Origin: a bacterium | GTDB taxonomy: Bacteria; Cyanobacteriota; Vampirovibrionia; Gastranaerophilales; Gastranaerophilaceae | Assembly (NCBI GenBank): GCA_017470245.1 | Contig: JAFUEV010000015.1 | Location: 1 to 64,000, forward strand | Length of the DNA: 64,000 nucleotides | Reading direction: 5' to 3' | Part shown: one piece after another, positions 36,888 through 45,805 of the stretch | Layout of the letters: the number at the start of each line of letters is the position of its first letter | Position numbering within the stretch: position 1 is the stretch's first letter | Made by a program: the position numbers and the translations under genes | The notes under the pieces: model-generated | The model's input: the letters and a program-made list of their open reading frames with translations, nothing else | What the model was told of the DNA's origin: nothing | Database searches by the model: none

Positions 36888-37129
36888 TGAAAAAATCTTG
36901 CCCGATTAAACATCAAGCAAGGTTTTTAATTACATTTTTTTAGCATGGACCTTTCCATAGCATTATTTTCCTATATATTTTAATTTTTATTCTAAATATA
37001 GTTTATACAATTATATCAGGACATTGGAGTAAAAGTCAAAAATCTATTGCTTTTTAGGCAAATTTTTTTAATGTTAGTTAATAAAAAAATATACTTAATA
37101 TATTTAGACAAAAATTACATAAGCAGATA

Positions 37130-37678
37130 TTAATAATTTTCCTCAAGAAACTCTATCAAAAGGTCAAATGCTTTATCACTAAATGCATATTTCATAATGC
37201 GCCTGTATAATAAAGGATTAGCCTCATATCTGTACGATTTTGTTATATTTTTATCTCCGATTCCTATATAAACCAGACCGACAGGTTTTGTATCCGTTGA
37301 ACCAAGAGGCCCTGCTATACCTGTTGTCGCTATAGCAATAGAACAATCATATTTATCTAATAATCCTTTTACCATTTCTTGTGCGACTTCATCACTTACA
37401 ACACCATATTTTTCAATAGTATCGGGGCTAACCCCCAACAACTTAACTTTTGCAGCATTTGCATAAGTTACAAAATTTTGAAAAATATATGCACTTGAAC
37501 CCGATAAATCCGTCAATCTTGAACTTATCAAACCTCCAGTGCAAGACTCTGCCGTTGATAATTTTAATGCATTCATTAAAAGATATGTTGCTATTTTCTT
37601 TTCTCTTTTCAAAAAGACAATAGCAACAATATGCAATAATATAAAACTTATATTTACGAATATCTTTTTCAAAAACAT
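37130..37678 (-). CDS. pncC: CinA C-terminal-type amidohydrolase (PncC-like) with N-terminal hydrophobic segment
   Basis: A 182-residue protein of the CinA C-terminal domain family, which deamidates nicotinamide mononucleotide in the pyridine nucleotide salvage cycle. LSTAESCTGGLISSRLTDLSGSS (as LSTAESCTGG then SSRLTDLSG), NAAKVKLLGV and IATTGIAGP are the family signatures. Normal PncC proteins start about 10 residues before LSTAESCTGG. Here about 30 extra residues include a hydrophobic run (VNISFILLHIVAIVFL) that could anchor it in the membrane. The ATG at 37678 lies just past the stop of the preceding exported-protein gene (TAGGATG). A TTG start after the hydrophobic run is also possible. 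Confidence 0.8.
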   Translation of the reverse strand: MFLKKIFVNISFILLHIVAIVFLKREKKIATYLLMNALKLSTAESCTGGLISSRLTDLSGSSAYIFQNFVTYANAAKVKLLGVSPDTIEKYGVVSDEVAQEMVKGLLDKYDCSIAIATTGIAGPLGSTDTKPVGLVYIGIGDKNITKSYRYEANPLLYRRIMKYAFSDKAFDLLIEFLEENY

Positions 37679-37679
37679 C

Positions 37680-38384
37680 CTAGTATACCGGCATATCAAG
37701 AGGTTTCAACAATTGAACCTGAATTGTTTCACCTTGGCTTATATTCATATTCTTGCCTTTTTTAAATAAATCGGCAATAGAATCGCCTACAAAATACACA
37801 CCTGCTACAGGTGAACTTACAACCGCAGTAACAGGAGCCATTACATATTTGGGACTTCCGTTTAGTAATTCATCACCTTTTTCCCACGCCCATGTTGTCG
37901 GTTTTACAACAATGTTTTTTGTTCTCTCCGTCGTTTCGCCTAATGCCGTAGAATAAGTTGTTTTAGAACTTAATGCACCATCATAGGTTACATTTTGGTT
38001 ATTACAAATACCGGCATAAAAAGGAACCTGTTTTCCTGTTGCACTGACAATATGGTCAAAATACAATCTCAACATTCCGCCTTTATATAACATTTTTGGT
38101 GCTTGAACAGCCTCAACAGAACCTCTTACAACACTGCCTTGCGGAATAACTATAGAATTTTCAACAATAATATTATTTACAACCATTAAATCAAACTGAT
38201 CACCTACAGCAGCAGTTGCAGAACTGACTGGGTCAAGCAATTTTAATGTTATTACAGTCCCTGCCGGAACTCTTTTTGTTTTAATATTAGCATTTATTTG
38301 TTTATTTACAGCAGAATATGCTCCATTAGCCATAAACAAAACCGTTGCAAACAACAAAACTATTATTGAAAATATTTTTTTCAT
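37680..38384 (-). CDS. Exported protein of unknown family (paralogue of 30457-31152)
   Basis: A 234-residue protein with a signal peptide (MKKIFSIIVLLFATVLFMAN). The mature part is beta-rich: VPAGTVITLKLLDPVSSA, IVIPQGSVVRGSVEAVQAP and RLYFDHIVSATGKQVPF. The repeated 'P-x-G-T/S-V' turns resemble small barrel proteins of secretion or conjugation channels, a loose similarity only. The C-terminal NMNISQGETIQVQLLKPLDM matches the paralogue's end in pattern. An AGGGGAAAG ribosome site precedes the ATG. The pncC-like gene starts next to its stop, so both are co-transcribed. Confidence 0.55.
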   Translation of the reverse strand: MKKIFSIIVLLFATVLFMANGAYSAVNKQINANIKTKRVPAGTVITLKLLDPVSSATAAVGDQFDLMVVNNIIVENSIVIPQGSVVRGSVEAVQAPKMLYKGGMLRLYFDHIVSATGKQVPFYAGICNNQNVTYDGALSSKTTYSTALGETTERTKNIVVKPTTWAWEKGDELLNGSPKYVMAPVTAVVSSPVAGVYFVGDSIADLFKKGKNMNISQGETIQVQLLKPLDMPVY

Positions 38385-38419
38385 TATCTTTCCCCTAACC
38401 TATTTCTGTTTTTATAATT

Positions 38420-39253
38420 TTATTCTATATCAGTTATAGATATTTTACCAAATTTTGCAGATAAATCATCTATATGATGAATTATATACATAAATGGTTC
38501 AGCATCTTTTTCATTCAAATCAATTAATGCGCCCCAATCTGCCCTGCCATGATGAGCTGCAATCATTTTAGCAACATCTTTGAATCCGTTATTCATACAA
38601 ACAGAAAAGCCCCATTGTGAATGAGTTCTCCAATCTTTACGGAAATCCTCGTTGTATTCGATTAAACCTGTTTGTGTATCAACAATATATTCAAATATTT
38701 TGCCAAAATCATGCAAAATACAAGCAGCATAAACATTATCAGGATTAATTTTCCCGTTACATTTTGTTAAAACTGTATTTGCTATATCCAAACATTCATA
38801 AGTATGTTCAAGCAAGCCGCCTATATAATTATGATGCATTAATTTGGCTGCAGGTGTAATTTTAAATTCTGCTTCATGTTCAAAAAGCAAAGATGATACA
38901 AACTCTGCAAGTTTTTTATCCTGTATCTTATTTACATAATTCATTATATTATTAAATAATTCTTCTCTTTGAGCTTCATCCAAACCGAGTTTTGCCTCTT
39001 TTACCAGAGATATATCAGATATAAGGCAGTTATTATATTTTTCATTATATGTTCCTGCATTGATTTTTATATGATTATTCGTTCTAAATAGTTTTGAATC
39101 CAGCCTGTTTAATGTTTCTTCCCACAAAATGCAATTCAAGACAGTTGAATCATCAAGATTTCTAACCTGTAATTTACCCATTTTAGAACCTGCTTTAGTA
39201 TCTCCTATTGCAAACGTTACAACCTCATATATTGCATTTAAATCAAGCATCAT
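38420..39253 (-). CDS. YhaM-like 3'-5' exoribonuclease with HD domain
   Basis: A 277-residue protein with an N-terminal OB-fold-like half (about 1-90; GKLQVRNLDDSTVLNCILW) and a C-terminal HD domain. The metal ligands are visible: GGLLEHTYECLDIAN, CILHDFGKIFEY, IAAHHGRADWG and IIHHIDDLSAKFG. This arrangement is that of YhaM/CbfA family 3'-5' exonucleases. Cytoplasmic. Two adjacent ATGs are possible starts; the second has the better spacing to TAAGGA. The Fmt-like gene is 47 bases upstream on the same strand. Confidence 0.85.
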   Translation of the reverse strand: MMLDLNAIYEVVTFAIGDTKAGSKMGKLQVRNLDDSTVLNCILWEETLNRLDSKLFRTNNHIKINAGTYNEKYNNCLISDISLVKEAKLGLDEAQREELFNNIMNYVNKIQDKKLAEFVSSLLFEHEAEFKITPAAKLMHHNYIGGLLEHTYECLDIANTVLTKCNGKINPDNVYAACILHDFGKIFEYIVDTQTGLIEYNEDFRKDWRTHSQWGFSVCMNNGFKDVAKMIAAHHGRADWGALIDLNEKDAEPFMYIIHHIDDLSAKFGKISITDIE

Positions 39254-39300
39254 TATTTCCTTACTATTTATTCTTCGTTAGTTTAATTATATAACAAAAT

Positions 39301-40251
39301 TTAAACTGCCTGCTCATTCTCTTTTATAATTGTATCAAAATAAAATCTTTGTAATAAATCGGCAAACGGGCGTTTTGTTTTTAACGACATAAATTGAATA
39401 ACTTTGCCATCCCTGCATACTATTCCTATTGATTGTTTGCCTTTTTTTACAACCGTTGCAGGCTGTTTGACAGAAATTTCCTTCAAAATTTTATAATTTT
39501 TAAATTCAAAAAAATCATTTTTATACGGAATAAAGCAATTCAACCAAGGAGTTAACGCCCTTATTCTTCTGTCAATTTGTTCCGAAGTCTCATTTTTAAA
39601 ATCCAAAATAGCCTCTCTTAACGATATATTATGCAGATATGTTGCCTCGGTTTCTTTTTGGCTTTGTTGATTTTTTAATTTATTATCAAAATTATCCAAC
39701 AATGTTTTAACTTCAGCTTTTGCAAGATTACAACATCTTATTCGCAGGCTTTTTCCGGTATCATTTGGTAATATTGGCAATTCAGCCTGATGTAATATTG
39801 AACCAGTATCATAATTAACATCCATTAAATGAAATGTTATACCTGTTTTTGATTCGTTTTTCAAAATAACCTGCAAATATGGATTTGGACCTCTATATTT
39901 AGGTAAAAGCGACGGATGAACATTTATACAAGCTATCTTTGGAGAATTAATAGTCTGAGCGGAAAATTTTTCACTCCAAGAACCGACTATTATAATATCT
40001 GCCTTTAACCTTTTTACTTCCCTAATAAACGCATCAGAATTAGCACTTTTAGCATTAATTTCAGGAAGTTTTAACGTTTTTATAAAATTAAAGTCATCTG
40101 AAGACCGGAAAATATCATTTATTTTCTTCTTAAAAGGTGAATATAAAACATTATCGTGTCTAAATACACCAACTATCTCGTGTTCTGTATTCAATATTCC
40201 AAGAACAAGAGCTTTTAACATCTCTCCATAGCCGACCAGTATTATTTTCAT
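39301..40251 (-). CDS. Methionyl-tRNA formyltransferase-like protein
   Basis: A 316-residue 10-formyl-tetrahydrofolate-dependent formyltransferase. The catalytic Asn-His-Asp set is present: CINVHPSLLPKYRGPNPYLQ (Asn, His) and HLMDVNYDTGSIL (Asp). The C-terminal RALTPWLNCFIPY resembles the Fmt C-terminal domain. The loop after the HPSLLP motif (GPNPYLQVI) differs from the usual GAAPIQRAI of Fmt, so it may be a divergent Fmt or a paralogue that formylates another substrate. No def gene is adjacent. It shares the strand with the YhaM-like gene. Confidence 0.7.
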   Translation of the reverse strand: MKIILVGYGEMLKALVLGILNTEHEIVGVFRHDNVLYSPFKKKINDIFRSSDDFNFIKTLKLPEINAKSANSDAFIREVKRLKADIIIVGSWSEKFSAQTINSPKIACINVHPSLLPKYRGPNPYLQVILKNESKTGITFHLMDVNYDTGSILHQAELPILPNDTGKSLRIRCCNLAKAEVKTLLDNFDNKLKNQQSQKETEATYLHNISLREAILDFKNETSEQIDRRIRALTPWLNCFIPYKNDFFEFKNYKILKEISVKQPATVVKKGKQSIGIVCRDGKVIQFMSLKTKRPFADLLQRFYFDTIIKENEQAV

Positions 40252-40387
40252 AATTAATATGATATAGCCAAAAATAAAAAAAATAAATAATGTAAATTAA
40301 GTATGGGTTTTTGTAATAAAAATTATTAAAATAGTTTTATATAGGTTACTTTTCTAATAAAATAAGTATGGAAAGTGAAGGTATTTT

Positions 40388-41017
40388 TTGAGCGGTAATT
40401 TTAACGATATTGAAACAACATCAAGAAAATCTTCTGTTATACAAGAAAGAATGAGTCTTGTATCAAGTCATATGTATAAACAATTTCTTGAATATCAGCA
40501 GTCAAATGCTAACACAGCCGTTTTATTTGACACAATGGTTGAAAATATGGCATTAACGGTTGAATATTTAAAACAATCGTTCACATTCAGAGGTATCCCT
40601 TCAGAAAACATATATTATGATTACGATAAAAGCAGACATATCGCAATAATGAATATTTTATGGCATTCCATCACTTTTTATTCAAATATGAAAGATACCC
40701 CAAAAGCACTTCCCAGAGAAAAAGATGTACCGTTATTTTCCGGAAGAATAATAGCAATAAAAGGAACCCTGCCTGAATTAATACACGGTTATAACGAAGA
40801 AACAGAACAAAAACTTTTGGATATGGAAGTTGCCTCGTTATTTGTTCCCGCAGATAAAGCAGCAAAAGCAATTATAAAAATAAGACATCTCGGAAATCAG
40901 GAATTTTATATAAACCAAATGGAAGCACCAAGAGAGTTTTTACTAAAAGTTATTGAAATTATATGCGGCGGCGGTAACTACCACAAAGAAGGCACAAAAG
41001 TTACCATTAGCATATAA
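40388..41017 (+). CDS. Conserved protein of unknown function
   Basis: A 209-residue soluble protein with no family I recognise. The N-terminal half is helical (SSHMYKQFLEYQQSNANTAV and NMALTVEYLKQSFTF). The second half is mixed, with RIIAIKGTLPELIHGYNEE, KAAKAIIKIRHLGNQEFYI and ICGGGNYHKEGTKVTI. There is no signal peptide or cysteine motif. The start is a TTG with GAAGG about 7 bases before it. It stands alone between divergent Fmt-like and a small downstream gene. Confidence 0.6.
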   Translation: MSGNFNDIETTSRKSSVIQERMSLVSSHMYKQFLEYQQSNANTAVLFDTMVENMALTVEYLKQSFTFRGIPSENIYYDYDKSRHIAIMNILWHSITFYSNMKDTPKALPREKDVPLFSGRIIAIKGTLPELIHGYNEETEQKLLDMEVASLFVPADKAAKAIIKIRHLGNQEFYINQMEAPREFLLKVIEIICGGGNYHKEGTKVTISI

Positions 41018-41110
41018 TCGGATTTTTTGTTTTTAATATTAAGATTTGTTAATATAGGACTTTAAAAAATAAAAACAATATGATATACTGTATATGTAAG
41101 GAGTGTAAGT

Positions 41111-41407
41111 ATGATTAGCCCGTATATGGCAATTCAAAACGCAATGATGGCACAAAATGCTACCACCGCTAAAATGATGGGAGCTTCCGATGCTATGTTG
41201 TCAACTGTTGCTTTCGGTAACAGTCAGCCGCTTCGTCCTTCATTCGGTAGCACAGTCGCAGCATCAGATACGTTTGAACTTCAAAACAAAGCTGATGAAA
41301 CAAGATATACCGCTTTAGAAAAGCTTATGGTGTCTCTTGAAAAGGGAATAGCTAAATCAATTAAACGTTCAACACCTAAATTTGGCGGACTTGATTATAA
41401 AGCTTAA
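41111..41407 (+). CDS. Small lineage-type protein with PSFG and FGG motifs
   Basis: A 98-residue protein rich in Met and Ala at the start (MISPYMAIQNAMMAQNATTA), with RPSFGS in the middle and KFGGLDYKA at the end. A helical segment (YTALEKLMVSLEKGIAKSIK) may be amphipathic. Similar 'PSFxG' small proteins are, to my knowledge, common in gut Melainabacteria. A good AAGGAG site precedes the ATG. Function is unknown. Confidence 0.6.
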   Translation: MISPYMAIQNAMMAQNATTAKMMGASDAMLSTVAFGNSQPLRPSFGSTVAASDTFELQNKADETRYTALEKLMVSLEKGIAKSIKRSTPKFGGLDYKA

Positions 41408-41486
41408 TCATCTTTTATAAAGCGATTTTAATCTTTTGTTAATATACCTTTCGTATGTTATAATTTCTTATGAAAGGTAGGTTTTG

Positions 41487-43109
41487 ATGTATAAAAAAGA
41501 AAATCCCATCTCATTAAAATTTGTAGCCGGAATAATAGCTATTTTGTGTATTATTTTTTATTATATTTCCATTCCGAGTGATAAACAAAATCTAAAAAAG
41601 AAACCTTCCTTTGAACAACAACTGGAGCAGAGAAAAGACTATTCAAAGCGAAATAAAGTACAAACGGAACAAACACAAACAGAAATAGCATATAGTAATA
41701 CTATAATACAACCTTCACAAGAATTAGTGCCCCCAAATACAATACCTGTTACAAATAATACTCAAACATCAAACACACAAAAAATCGAGTACACGCAACT
41801 TTTAGATAAGTTAAAAGATTTTCCGACTAAAAATCAACAACAAGTTCAGGCAGTTGTTAACGAGTTTCTTAAATATAAAGGTTATCCTGAAAACCTCGTA
41901 AAAGCAGTTGCTAAAGATATTGACCAAAGTAAAGCTAAAACCCACGAAAATTATATGGTTGCTAATTTTGATTTTTCGTCAGGCAACTTAAATATAAGTC
42001 CTTTGATGCTATTTAAACTTGGAAACAAAGAATTAATAGCAATTTTGGCTCACGAATTAGATCATTTTGATAAACTTGCTAATACATGTAAATCTATGGG
42101 AATTTCCGAATATGAAGCATTGTTTAACGAAAATGATATTACAATTGACAGAGGATTTTGGGCTCAAGCCGCTTCTCTAGCTAAAGATAGTTCATTTGAT
42201 GCTAAATTATATCAGGATGCATTAAAAAGATTTATAACTCAAAATGATTTGGAATTAACAAGCTCTTATTCTGATTTTTATAAACTTTCGGAAAATTTAA
42301 GAAATCCGCTTGAAGTTAATGCTTATAAAGAATCGGATAAAGTATATGACTATTACGGAATAAAACACGAAGACGGCCCCATAAAAAAATTAGTTACTAA
42401 ATTTAATGACGTAGATTGGGCTGTATATCATTTTATAGAAAAAGATCCTTTACTGGCAAACCAACGTATCGTAATTTTTGACTACTATTTTATACAGGCA
42501 ATTCTCTCTAAAATGCCGGAATTTCAAAAAGATTTTGACAAATGTATTCAAAACAGAAACGGCGATTTAACAAGTTTTTGGGTTGCTTATGAAAATAGTG
42601 TGAGCAGTTTTTACCACAGGGGGGCAATGGATAAAAACACTTACGATAAAATATATTCTCTGATGGAAGAAACCGAAAATAAAGCAAAAAAACCACTTTC
42701 AAGCCAAGATATTTTAAAAGCTTTTGCTTACAAAATAAATACATTATTTGCAAATCTGGTTTACCCGAATGCAGTAAAAAATTTAAGAAGCATAAATGTC
42801 GATTATTTAACATATTTGAAGAAAAACGGCTTAAAAGATGACAATCAGGAATTAAAAAGTATTATAACTCTTATTTGTATTGATAACGAATTATACAAAA
42901 GTAATGCAGATAAAGACATCTCATTATATTACTTAAATATACCTAAAGAAATTGAAACAATGTATGATGTCAAATCAAATAAAAATAAATTTATGTTTAT
43001 ATATCAACTTCCTGCATTTATAAATCAGAGAAGCGTAGCAATCAGCGAACAAAATGCCCTGATAGATATGATAAATGCAAACAGATTAGATATAAGAATT
43101 AAAGATTAA
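41487..43109 (+). CDS. Membrane-anchored zinc metalloprotease-like protein
   Basis: A 540-residue protein with one N-terminal membrane segment (about 10-30; FVAGIIAILCIIFYYISI), a polar Gln/Thr-rich linker (about 35-100), and a globular domain. HELDH (H189-E190-x-x-H193) in LIAILAHELDHFDKLAN is a zinc-peptidase HExxH motif. The upstream context FDFSSGNLNISPLMLFKLGN fits M48-like proteases, but a third zinc ligand is not obvious. The C-terminal half is helical with no recognised domain. The ATG at 41487 follows GAAAGGTAGG; a TTG just upstream is less likely. It should act outside the cytoplasmic membrane. Confidence 0.6.
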   Translation: MYKKENPISLKFVAGIIAILCIIFYYISIPSDKQNLKKKPSFEQQLEQRKDYSKRNKVQTEQTQTEIAYSNTIIQPSQELVPPNTIPVTNNTQTSNTQKIEYTQLLDKLKDFPTKNQQQVQAVVNEFLKYKGYPENLVKAVAKDIDQSKAKTHENYMVANFDFSSGNLNISPLMLFKLGNKELIAILAHELDHFDKLANTCKSMGISEYEALFNENDITIDRGFWAQAASLAKDSSFDAKLYQDALKRFITQNDLELTSSYSDFYKLSENLRNPLEVNAYKESDKVYDYYGIKHEDGPIKKLVTKFNDVDWAVYHFIEKDPLLANQRIVIFDYYFIQAILSKMPEFQKDFDKCIQNRNGDLTSFWVAYENSVSSFYHRGAMDKNTYDKIYSLMEETENKAKKPLSSQDILKAFAYKINTLFANLVYPNAVKNLRSINVDYLTYLKKNGLKDDNQELKSIITLICIDNELYKSNADKDISLYYLNIPKEIETMYDVKSNKNKFMFIYQLPAFINQRSVAISEQNALIDMINANRLDIRIKD

Positions 43110-43216
43110 GTTTTGTAAACAGTATACACTTTTTATATACTTTTTAGTCAATTTTTATTTATCAAAAAACTTTATTAATACAGAGAGAGATAATTAATAA
43201 AAATGGGAGAATAAAA

Positions 43217-43405
43217 ATGGCTAGAGTTTTGATATCAATGCCTGAAAACTTTTTAGGCGAAATAGATAAATTAGCGGACAACGAAAACCGTACAAGAAGT
43301 GAGTTAATTAGAGAAGCTTTAAGAACATATATACACAGAAATAAAGTAAGAGAAAATGCACTTGCAGTAAAGAATGCAGCATTACTCGAAACATTGTTGG
43401 ATTAA
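43217..43405 (+). CDS. CopG/RHH-family DNA-binding protein (paralogue of 15256-15444)
   Basis: A 62-residue ribbon-helix-helix protein with VLISMPENFLGEIDKLADNE and RTRSELIREALRTYIHRN, almost the same as the protein at 15256-15444. Both keep the pattern RTRSELIREALRTY exactly, while the C-termini differ. No toxin gene is adjacent. A GGGAG site precedes the ATG. A strong terminator (43442-43469) follows, so it is transcribed alone. Confidence 0.85.
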   Translation: MARVLISMPENFLGEIDKLADNENRTRSELIREALRTYIHRNKVRENALAVKNAALLETLLD

Positions 43406-43420
43406 ATTTTGTAAGATAAT

Positions 43421-43438
43421 ATTATCCGGGGGGATAAT
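43421..43438. other. Small perfect hairpin, ATTATCC/GGATAAT
   Basis: ATTATCC (43421-43427), a GGGG loop, and GGATAAT (43432-43438) form a 7-bp stem just upstream of the CopG terminator. It may be an operator for the CopG protein or part of the 3' end. Function not shown. Confidence 0.4.
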
Positions 43439-43441
43439 AAA

Positions 43442-43469
43442 AAAGCACATAAAATATATGTGCTTTTTT
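43442..43469 (+). terminator. Rho-independent terminator of the CopG gene
   Basis: AAAGCACATA (43442-43451) pairs with TATGTGCTTT (43457-43466) across a five-base loop, followed by T residues. Confidence 0.88.
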
Positions 43470-43505
43470 ATTTTGTAAAAACTATCCTTCATATAGTTTA
43501 AAAAT

Positions 43506-43562
43506 CTTCCAATATGCATAAATTTATGCTTTAATTGTTTTGGAAGTAAAATGAGACTCTGA
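43506..43562 (+). promoter_or_regulatory. Structured corA leader with a three-codon ORF
   Basis: CTTCCAA (43506-43512) pairs with TTGGAAG (43540-43546) around a perfect 14-bp palindrome GCATAAATTTATGC (43516-43529). The GGAAG of the right arm lies 4 bases before an ATG (43551) that encodes only Met-Arg-Leu and stops at 43560-43562, one base before the corA ATG at 43564. The SD-like GGAAG is 17 bases from the corA ATG, too far for direct use. This may be a leader that couples or gates corA translation. Confidence 0.45.
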
Positions 43563-43563
43563 T

Positions 43564-44514
43564 ATGATTAAGATACTCAAGACAGAAGATAATAAAACAT
43601 TGAGTAAGCTGAGTATAAGCGAGGCTGTATCCGGGTCATGGTTTAATCTTATTGCACCTAACGAAGAAGAAATCAAACAGGTTTCTTTAGTTTTAGGACT
43701 GGATGAAGATTTCCTTTTAAACTCATTAGACTTAGATGAACGTTCTCGTATAGAAATAGAAGACGGAAATATTCTTATAATTACAAATTTACCGGTTATG
43801 ACAGATGACGGATGTTTTGATACATTGCCAATGGGTATTATTTATACCCCGACTTCCATAATTACAGTATGTTCTAAAGATAATAACATCCTTTCTTCAT
43901 TCAATGAAAACACCGCTCACTCTTTCGATACAAGAAATAAAACGGAATTTATGTTGAAAATATTGTATCGTTCGGTAAAGTTTTATTTGAAATATTTGGA
44001 TATTATTAACAGGACAACCGATAATATCGAAACAGAATTACAAAAAGCAACTAATAACAAAGCATTATTTCAATTAATGGAAATACAGAAAACATTAGTT
44101 TATTTTTCAACCGCTCTAAAAGACAATGACATAGTGCTTCAAAAGATTATGAGAATGACTAATTCCGCATCAGGAAATTATATGAAGAATACGGAAGAAG
44201 ATATTGACCTTTTGGAAGACGTTATTATTGATACAAGGCAGGCTATAGAAATGGTTGATATGCACCGTATGATTTTAGAAGCAATGATGGAAGGTTTTGC
44301 ATCAATTATAAACAATAATCTTAACCAGGTTATGAAATTCCTTGCCGCAATCACAATTATAATGTCTATTCCTACAATGATTGGCGGTTTATGGGGAATG
44401 AATGTTCCTGTTCCATACGGAAACAATCCTTTTGGATTTCTTATAGTTGTATTTATTGCAGTCGTAACATCTATTGTTGTTGTTTTCTACTTCAGAAAAA
44501 AAGGTATGTTCTAA
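43564..44514 (+). CDS. corA: CorA-family divalent metal ion transporter
   Basis: A 316-residue CorA-type channel for Mg2+, possibly Co2+ or Ni2+. The diagnostic Gly-Met-Asn motif is in IGGLWGMNVPVPYGNN near the end of the first of two C-terminal membrane segments (about 258-277), with the second at 291-310. The first 240 residues form the cytoplasmic funnel, ending in long helices (NIETELQKATNNKALFQLME and DIDLLEDVIIDTRQAIEMVD). The ATG lies one base past a three-codon ORF and has no good ribosome site of its own. The receiver/GGDEF-like gene begins 16 bases later. Confidence 0.9.
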   Translation: MIKILKTEDNKTLSKLSISEAVSGSWFNLIAPNEEEIKQVSLVLGLDEDFLLNSLDLDERSRIEIEDGNILIITNLPVMTDDGCFDTLPMGIIYTPTSIITVCSKDNNILSSFNENTAHSFDTRNKTEFMLKILYRSVKFYLKYLDIINRTTDNIETELQKATNNKALFQLMEIQKTLVYFSTALKDNDIVLQKIMRMTNSASGNYMKNTEEDIDLLEDVIIDTRQAIEMVDMHRMILEAMMEGFASIINNNLNQVMKFLAAITIIMSIPTMIGGLWGMNVPVPYGNNPFGFLIVVFIAVVTSIVVVFYFRKKGMF

Positions 44515-44530
44515 GACAGAGGATTTAAAA

Positions 44531-45805
44531 TTGAAAAAAGGTTCTATTTTAATAATATCAAATGATAATGCAATAGGGAAACAGATTTCAGCCAAAATCA
44601 AGTTACTTAGAGAATGCGATACAATAAGAAATGTATCTTATATTGAATCAATTTCGGTTTTAAACTCAACTCAACCATCCTTGATTATTGTTTATTGTTC
44701 AAATTCTGATTCAGTCGGAATAATTAAAGAAATAAGAGCAATCAAATCACTTGATAAAGTACCTATTTTATTTGTAATGGATACTTTTGTTGAAGAACTA
44801 TTAATGTATGCATTTGATAACGGTATTGATGATGTTTTCTTTTTGGATGAATCCGATACAATCATTCTGATGAGAATATTATTAACCTTACAAAAATCAA
44901 TACTTTATAAACAAATTGATATCTGTAAAGAAATACTTGTTTCTGCAAATATTGTTGATAAGCAAACGGGAATATATACAAAAGACCAGGCTCCAATTGC
45001 ACTTAGAAATTTCTTTAGTAAGAGCATAGAAGAAAATTTAGAAAATACTACTTTTTTATATTTAAAACCCGTAGCCCTTGAAGGCAAAAAATTAAATATG
45101 ACAAAAATTGCAAATATAGTAAAATCCGTCCCGAGAGGCAACGACATTGTTGCATTCGGTAAGAGTAACGGATTTTATATAATACTATATAATGCAGGTG
45201 TTTCAGGTGCAAAATCTGTTGTATCCAGAATTAAAAATTTATTGATTAATGAATGTAAAATATATGCAACTGCGGCTGAAATAACAGCATCTTTTGAAGA
45301 AATGGAACCTGTTTTATATGAAAGTTTAAAAGCACAAATTGCAGATAATAAAGAGTTTAACTATTTATATGAATTATCTTTTAATGAAACAGCTGAACTT
45401 ATTGATATACGTGATGAAAACGGCAAAAAATTTAAAGACTTTAAAAAAGAATTTTTTGATAATTTTGAACAAATAGTCGCTCCTGTATTTTATCAGGTTC
45501 AATCGATTAATTCTGAAATATTCCCACATGCAAATATAGATTTTAGTATAAATGAATCTGAAAGTAAGTTCGTAATTGCACAAGATAATATTCAAAGTGA
45601 AGTTATAATAACCTATCCGGCATATATAAAGTTATTAATGGATATAAAACATACAGAAAGTAATAAAGAACCTGTAATCAGAAGGTTATCATTTGATTTT
45701 GAAGATTTTTCCGCAGATAAACTTCATTCTATATTAAAAGATGTTATCCAAGAATTTTCGGATATGCTAAACCTACAAAAAATGAATGCTGTAGAACAAC
45801 AATGA
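44531..45805 (+). CDS. Receiver-like protein with degenerate GGDEF domain
   Basis: A 424-residue protein. The first 115 residues resemble a receiver fold (SILIISNDNAIGKQIS, SLIIVYCSN, VPILFVMD) but the usual phosphoacceptor Asp is unclear. A GGDEF-like fold spans about 150-280: NIVDKQTGIYTKDQAPIALR matches its start, but the catalytic loop reads VAFGKSNGFYIIL instead of GGDEF, so cyclase activity is not expected. A C-terminal domain of unknown type follows. I chose the TTG at 44531 because AGAGGA lies 7 bases upstream and it avoids overlap with corA. Its stop overlaps the next start (ATGA). Confidence 0.6.
   Translation: MKKGSILIISNDNAIGKQISAKIKLLRECDTIRNVSYIESISVLNSTQPSLIIVYCSNSDSVGIIKEIRAIKSLDKVPILFVMDTFVEELLMYAFDNGIDDVFFLDESDTIILMRILLTLQKSILYKQIDICKEILVSANIVDKQTGIYTKDQAPIALRNFFSKSIEENLENTTFLYLKPVALEGKKLNMTKIANIVKSVPRGNDIVAFGKSNGFYIILYNAGVSGAKSVVSRIKNLLINECKIYATAAEITASFEEMEPVLYESLKAQIADNKEFNYLYELSFNETAELIDIRDENGKKFKDFKKEFFDNFEQIVAPVFYQVQSINSEIFPHANIDFSINESESKFVIAQDNIQSEVIITYPAYIKLLMDIKHTESNKEPVIRRLSFDFEDFSADKLHSILKDVIQEFSDMLNLQKMNAVEQQ

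Noticed and set aside
36891..36927. Terminator hairpin in the RTX upstream gap
   Set aside because: The stem pairs with a long 14-15-base loop and one mismatch or wobble depending on strand, and no gene on the plus strand needs it; it is left as a weak hairpin.
36620..36943. Possible 107-residue ORF on the plus strand upstream of the giant RTX gene
   Set aside because: It runs antisense to the start of the RTX gene and through an interspersed repeat, and looks like a chance open frame in AT-rich DNA.
43217..43405. Toxin-antitoxin module for the CopG protein
   Set aside because: Neighbouring genes are a metalloprotease-like protein and corA, and the gene has its own terminator; no toxin is visible.
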